A stretch of 64,000 bases of DNA, taken from positions 2,183,001-2,247,000 of the forward strand of contig JARHVA010002125.1 in the NCBI GenBank assembly GCA_037957365.1, read 5' to 3'. Positions 61,530 to 64,000 of this stretch are shown one piece after another (positions within the stretch are counted from its first letter, which is position 1; every line of letters begins with the position of its first letter). The position numbers and the translations under genes were made by a program. The notes under the pieces are model-generated. The model made no database searches and was not told the origin of the DNA. It worked only from the letters and a program-made list of their open reading frames with translations. Origin of the DNA: Torreya grandis. Lineage: Eukaryota; Streptophyta; Pinopsida; Cupressales; Taxaceae.

Positions 61530-62410
61530 GTCTTTCTTGAGAAGATGGTGAAAGGGTTGGAATACATCTAATAACTAAGAGATAAAGTGACAGATGGATT
61601 GGAGCTTCCCCTATAGGATATGAATTTGATTGAGGTGGGTTAGAGGTGAAATGTCAAGGATCACTCTAACTTTGGTAGGGTCTACATTTATTCCTAAAAA
61701 AGAGACAATAAAGCCAAAAATATTTCTAGATAAGACCCCAAAAACACAATTCTACGAGTTGAGTCAAACATGGAAATGGATTAGGTGCTTGAAGATAATT
61801 TTTATAAATTAAAGATGATATTTATGATATTTTGATTTCCCTAAGAGATCATCTACATAGTCCTCTATTATTTTATGGATAAGAACATGGAAGATGTAGG
61901 TCATCACACATTGGTAGGTTACTCTAGCATTTTTTAGACTAAATGGCATGATCTTATAGTATAAAGTTTCCCAAGGGGTGATAAAAAAAAGTCTTATGCT
62001 GATCTTTAGGGGAAATCAATATTTTATTTTATCCTAAGAAATCATCCATGAGAGATAACATCTCATGGCTAGCTGTAAGATCAAAAAGTTATTCAATGTT
62101 AGGCAAACAGAAGTCATCCTTTGGACAAGTAAGGTTGAGGTCATGAAATTCAATATAGAGGTGGATTCACCCTATGGAATTAGTGATGGGAATGATGTTG
62201 GAAACCTATTGGGGATACTCAATGGGTTGAATGAAAATGACAAATATGAGGCATTAAAGCTCTTTTTTGACTAGAAGGGTGATACGAGGGTGCATCCTGA
62301 GAAGCTTTCACCTAATAGGATGAGAATTAGGGTGGATGATGATGTTGTGGAGGGATATGGAAGGATAAATTATGGGCATATCCTAATAGGACCATGAAAA
62401 TTTTATGCTT
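61530..62410 (-). pseudogene. RT: Reverse transcriptase of element D
   Basis: Minus-strand RT, frameshifted. From the right it reads FSWSY, stop, DMPIIYPSI (the usual 'W-Y-DMPG' entry), KLLRMHP, then FHDLNLTCPKDDFCLPNIE of the fingers, and SHEMLSLMDDFLG with a KILISPKDQHKTFF-type palm. PLGNFILYKIMPFSLKNARV and TYQCVMTYIFHVLIHKIIEDYVDDLLGKS-type sequence follow; the YVDD codons are at 61,848-61,859. All the RT blocks are present in order. The catalytic Asp pair is kept while surrounding blocks carry stops. RNase H follows directly. Confidence 0.92.
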
Positions 62411-63369
62411 CAATCATAAAGGAAGGAAGGGTAATCTTGTTGCTCTAAAGAATGCAAAGATTGGCCAATCTTTACAATGCAAGGGTTATCCTGAGTAACT
62501 AAGTTGGCATCAAAAGTGGATTTTTTCAACATTATTTGGTTTTTATGAGGAAGGGATTTGTGGATAGAATAATACCTTACAATAATATAGGTGAGAATGG
62601 AATCATCATCCTGATGTTGGATGGTGTGTATGGTAGGAGAATCATTTTCTACCATTTCAAGATGAATCAGAGGAAAGGTTTTAGTTTGACCATCCTTTTG
62701 ATACGTCAGGGGGTGAAAACTAATGATATTGACTAAAAAAAGTTAGGAGGGATGGTTTCTAATTATTTATACTTTGAAAGACATGGGTTTGGTAAAGATG
62801 GAATGCCATACTCTATTGTGGTAATGGGTTTGGGTGAATTGGTGGGTTCTTCTGGTGGGATGAACCCAAGACCAAATAACTCATGAGGTTTTTGGGTTTT
62901 GATATAAGGTAACTCATGAGGTCCATGTTCATAATGGTCAAGGATGAATCCCTTCCAAGCACACTTGTGAAGGTAGAATTTGAAAAATTTTGGTTTGTCC
63001 AAATAGGAAAAATCAGAGGTGAAAGTTTGGATAGAAAAGATGGTGGAGGGAGCGAGAAGAGGATGATCAAGTCCCCCATAGATGAAATTAGTTTGGTGGT
63101 TGGGAAGCCCAAGAGGGATGATGGTTCCAATATTGGTATCATAATTAGGATCATGGTTAAGGTTACCATACTCTTGAGGAGTAGGGAAAGCATCTAAGGC
63201 AAAAATATGATACTCTCCCAAGGAGAAACATTAGAACATAGGTTTCAAGGGGTCCTCTTTTGGAATATAAGAAGAAGGGATACATGAGCTAGTTGAATCC
63301 TCTTCGATGGTAGGGGTAGATTTATTTTTGGCTAGTGGTGAGGTGGATTGATGAGGAAGAATAATGTGG
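62411..63369 (-). pseudogene. Protease-RT connector of element D
   Basis: The minus-strand open stretch 63,221-62,763 (152 residues) lies between protease and RT. It is rich in Pro, His and Tyr, with no domain I recognise: ALDAFPTPQEYGNLNHDPN, then GLPNHQTNFIYGGLDHPL, then KPKFFKFYLHKCAWKGFI. Its length, open state and position suggest it is real polyprotein linker. A second open stretch (62,655-62,410) leads into the RT. Plus-strand readings here are shadows. Confidence 0.55.
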
Positions 63370-64000
63370 ATGGGTTGTTATATCATGTTACAAGAGGTGA
63401 AAGGACTGGGGTCAACTTTTATGGTGATGACCTGACCCTCATGTTTAAACTTGACACATAGGTGCAAGGTGGATGAGACACAACTCATAGAATGGATCCA
63501 AGGGCATTTAAGTAAGACATTTGATTGGAACTTGCCTTCTATGATATATAAGAGCTCTATAAGTGTGTGAGGTCTCAAGCAAATGTAGAGGATAATTATT
63601 CCCAAAGTTGTGGCCATATTATAATTAAAGGGATAAAGTACCATTGTGGTTTTTGACATGATATTCTTTGGTAATTAGAGTTGGTCATAAGCATGAGAAG
63701 AGATAATGTTAATAATAGCTCCCCCATAAGTTATCACACTTTTTATATGGTTTTTATTGATGTATGTAGTGATGAAGATAAGAGGATCAAGATCTTAAAG
63801 ATCAATAAAAGGTATTTTTGAATCCTTAAATATGATAAAGGTGGAAAGTCAAAGAGTTTTGACAAAGGCTATAAGAGGTTGAGGGTGTTTGGGTTGGATA
63901 TCTATAGATTTAAAGGCCTATATCAATTCTTGGAGGTGATAGGGTGAGGTGTTGATCAATTTGTATAGGATTATATTCATTGGTGTTTGGTGAAGTTGTC
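63370..64000 (-). pseudogene. PR: Aspartic protease of element D (continues beyond the edge)
   Basis: Minus-strand protease. Upstream of the active site it reads DLDPLIFITTYINKNHIKSV, the strand that usually leads into the catalytic loop. The loop itself is ITYGGAIINI, where the expected D-GG reads Y-GG, so the catalytic Asp is lost (near 63,735-63,755). The second half (63,659-63,378, open) has NVLLKCPWIHSMSCVSSTLH followed by VKFKHEGQVITIKVDPSPF, the LLGRPW...STLH strand pair. Gag and the 5' LTR of element D lie outside the window to the right. Confidence 0.85.

Noticed and set aside
62916..63197. Plus-strand 93-residue open stretch
   Set aside because: It is a shadow of the minus-strand polyprotein linker of element D.

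Overview
This window looks like intergenic DNA from a large, repeat-rich seed-plant genome. It is AT-rich and strongly CpG-poor. I found no intact host gene, tRNA or rRNA. Nearly everything I can recognise is decayed LTR retrotransposon: Ty3/gypsy elements, several with Tat-lineage features such as an extra RNase H, and Ty1/copia. Long LTRs of 2-4 kb, old nested insertions and heavy stop-codon decay fit a giant genome that removes DNA slowly. A gymnosperm or a large-genome monocot would fit, but I cannot name the species. All proteins are pseudogenes identified by motif and domain order.

Layout. 1-1.75 kb: copia-LTR-like sequence, then an (AT)50 tract. 2.0-12.9 kb: two related gag-protease elements without pol, arranged tail to tail as a large inverted repeat centred near 7.7 kb. 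14.6-19.8 kb: a plus-strand copia remnant (gag, decayed internal sequence, purine tract, 3' LTR). 21,732-32,694: element B, a complete minus-strand element with 4-kb LTRs, a perfect 5-bp target duplication and only a gag gene inside. 36.0-50.6 kb: a minus-strand copia 3' LTR split by element C (37,662-50,049), a nearly complete minus-strand Ty3 element ordered gag, protease, RNase H, RT, RNase H, integrase. 53.2-64.0 kb: element D, a minus-strand Tat-like element running off the right edge, ordered protease, RT, RNase H, second RNase H, integrase. Beyond its integrase lies an opposite-strand plant mobile domain (PMD) pseudogene, then an LTR-like region full of short palindromes.

The genes do not cooperate in any host pathway. 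Within each element the parts are the usual replication set: Gag particle, protease, RT/RNase H and integrase. The most notable points are the two positions of the extra RNase H in elements C and D, the antisense PMD gene of D, the gag-only element B, and the repeat modules that the LTRs of B and C appear to share.
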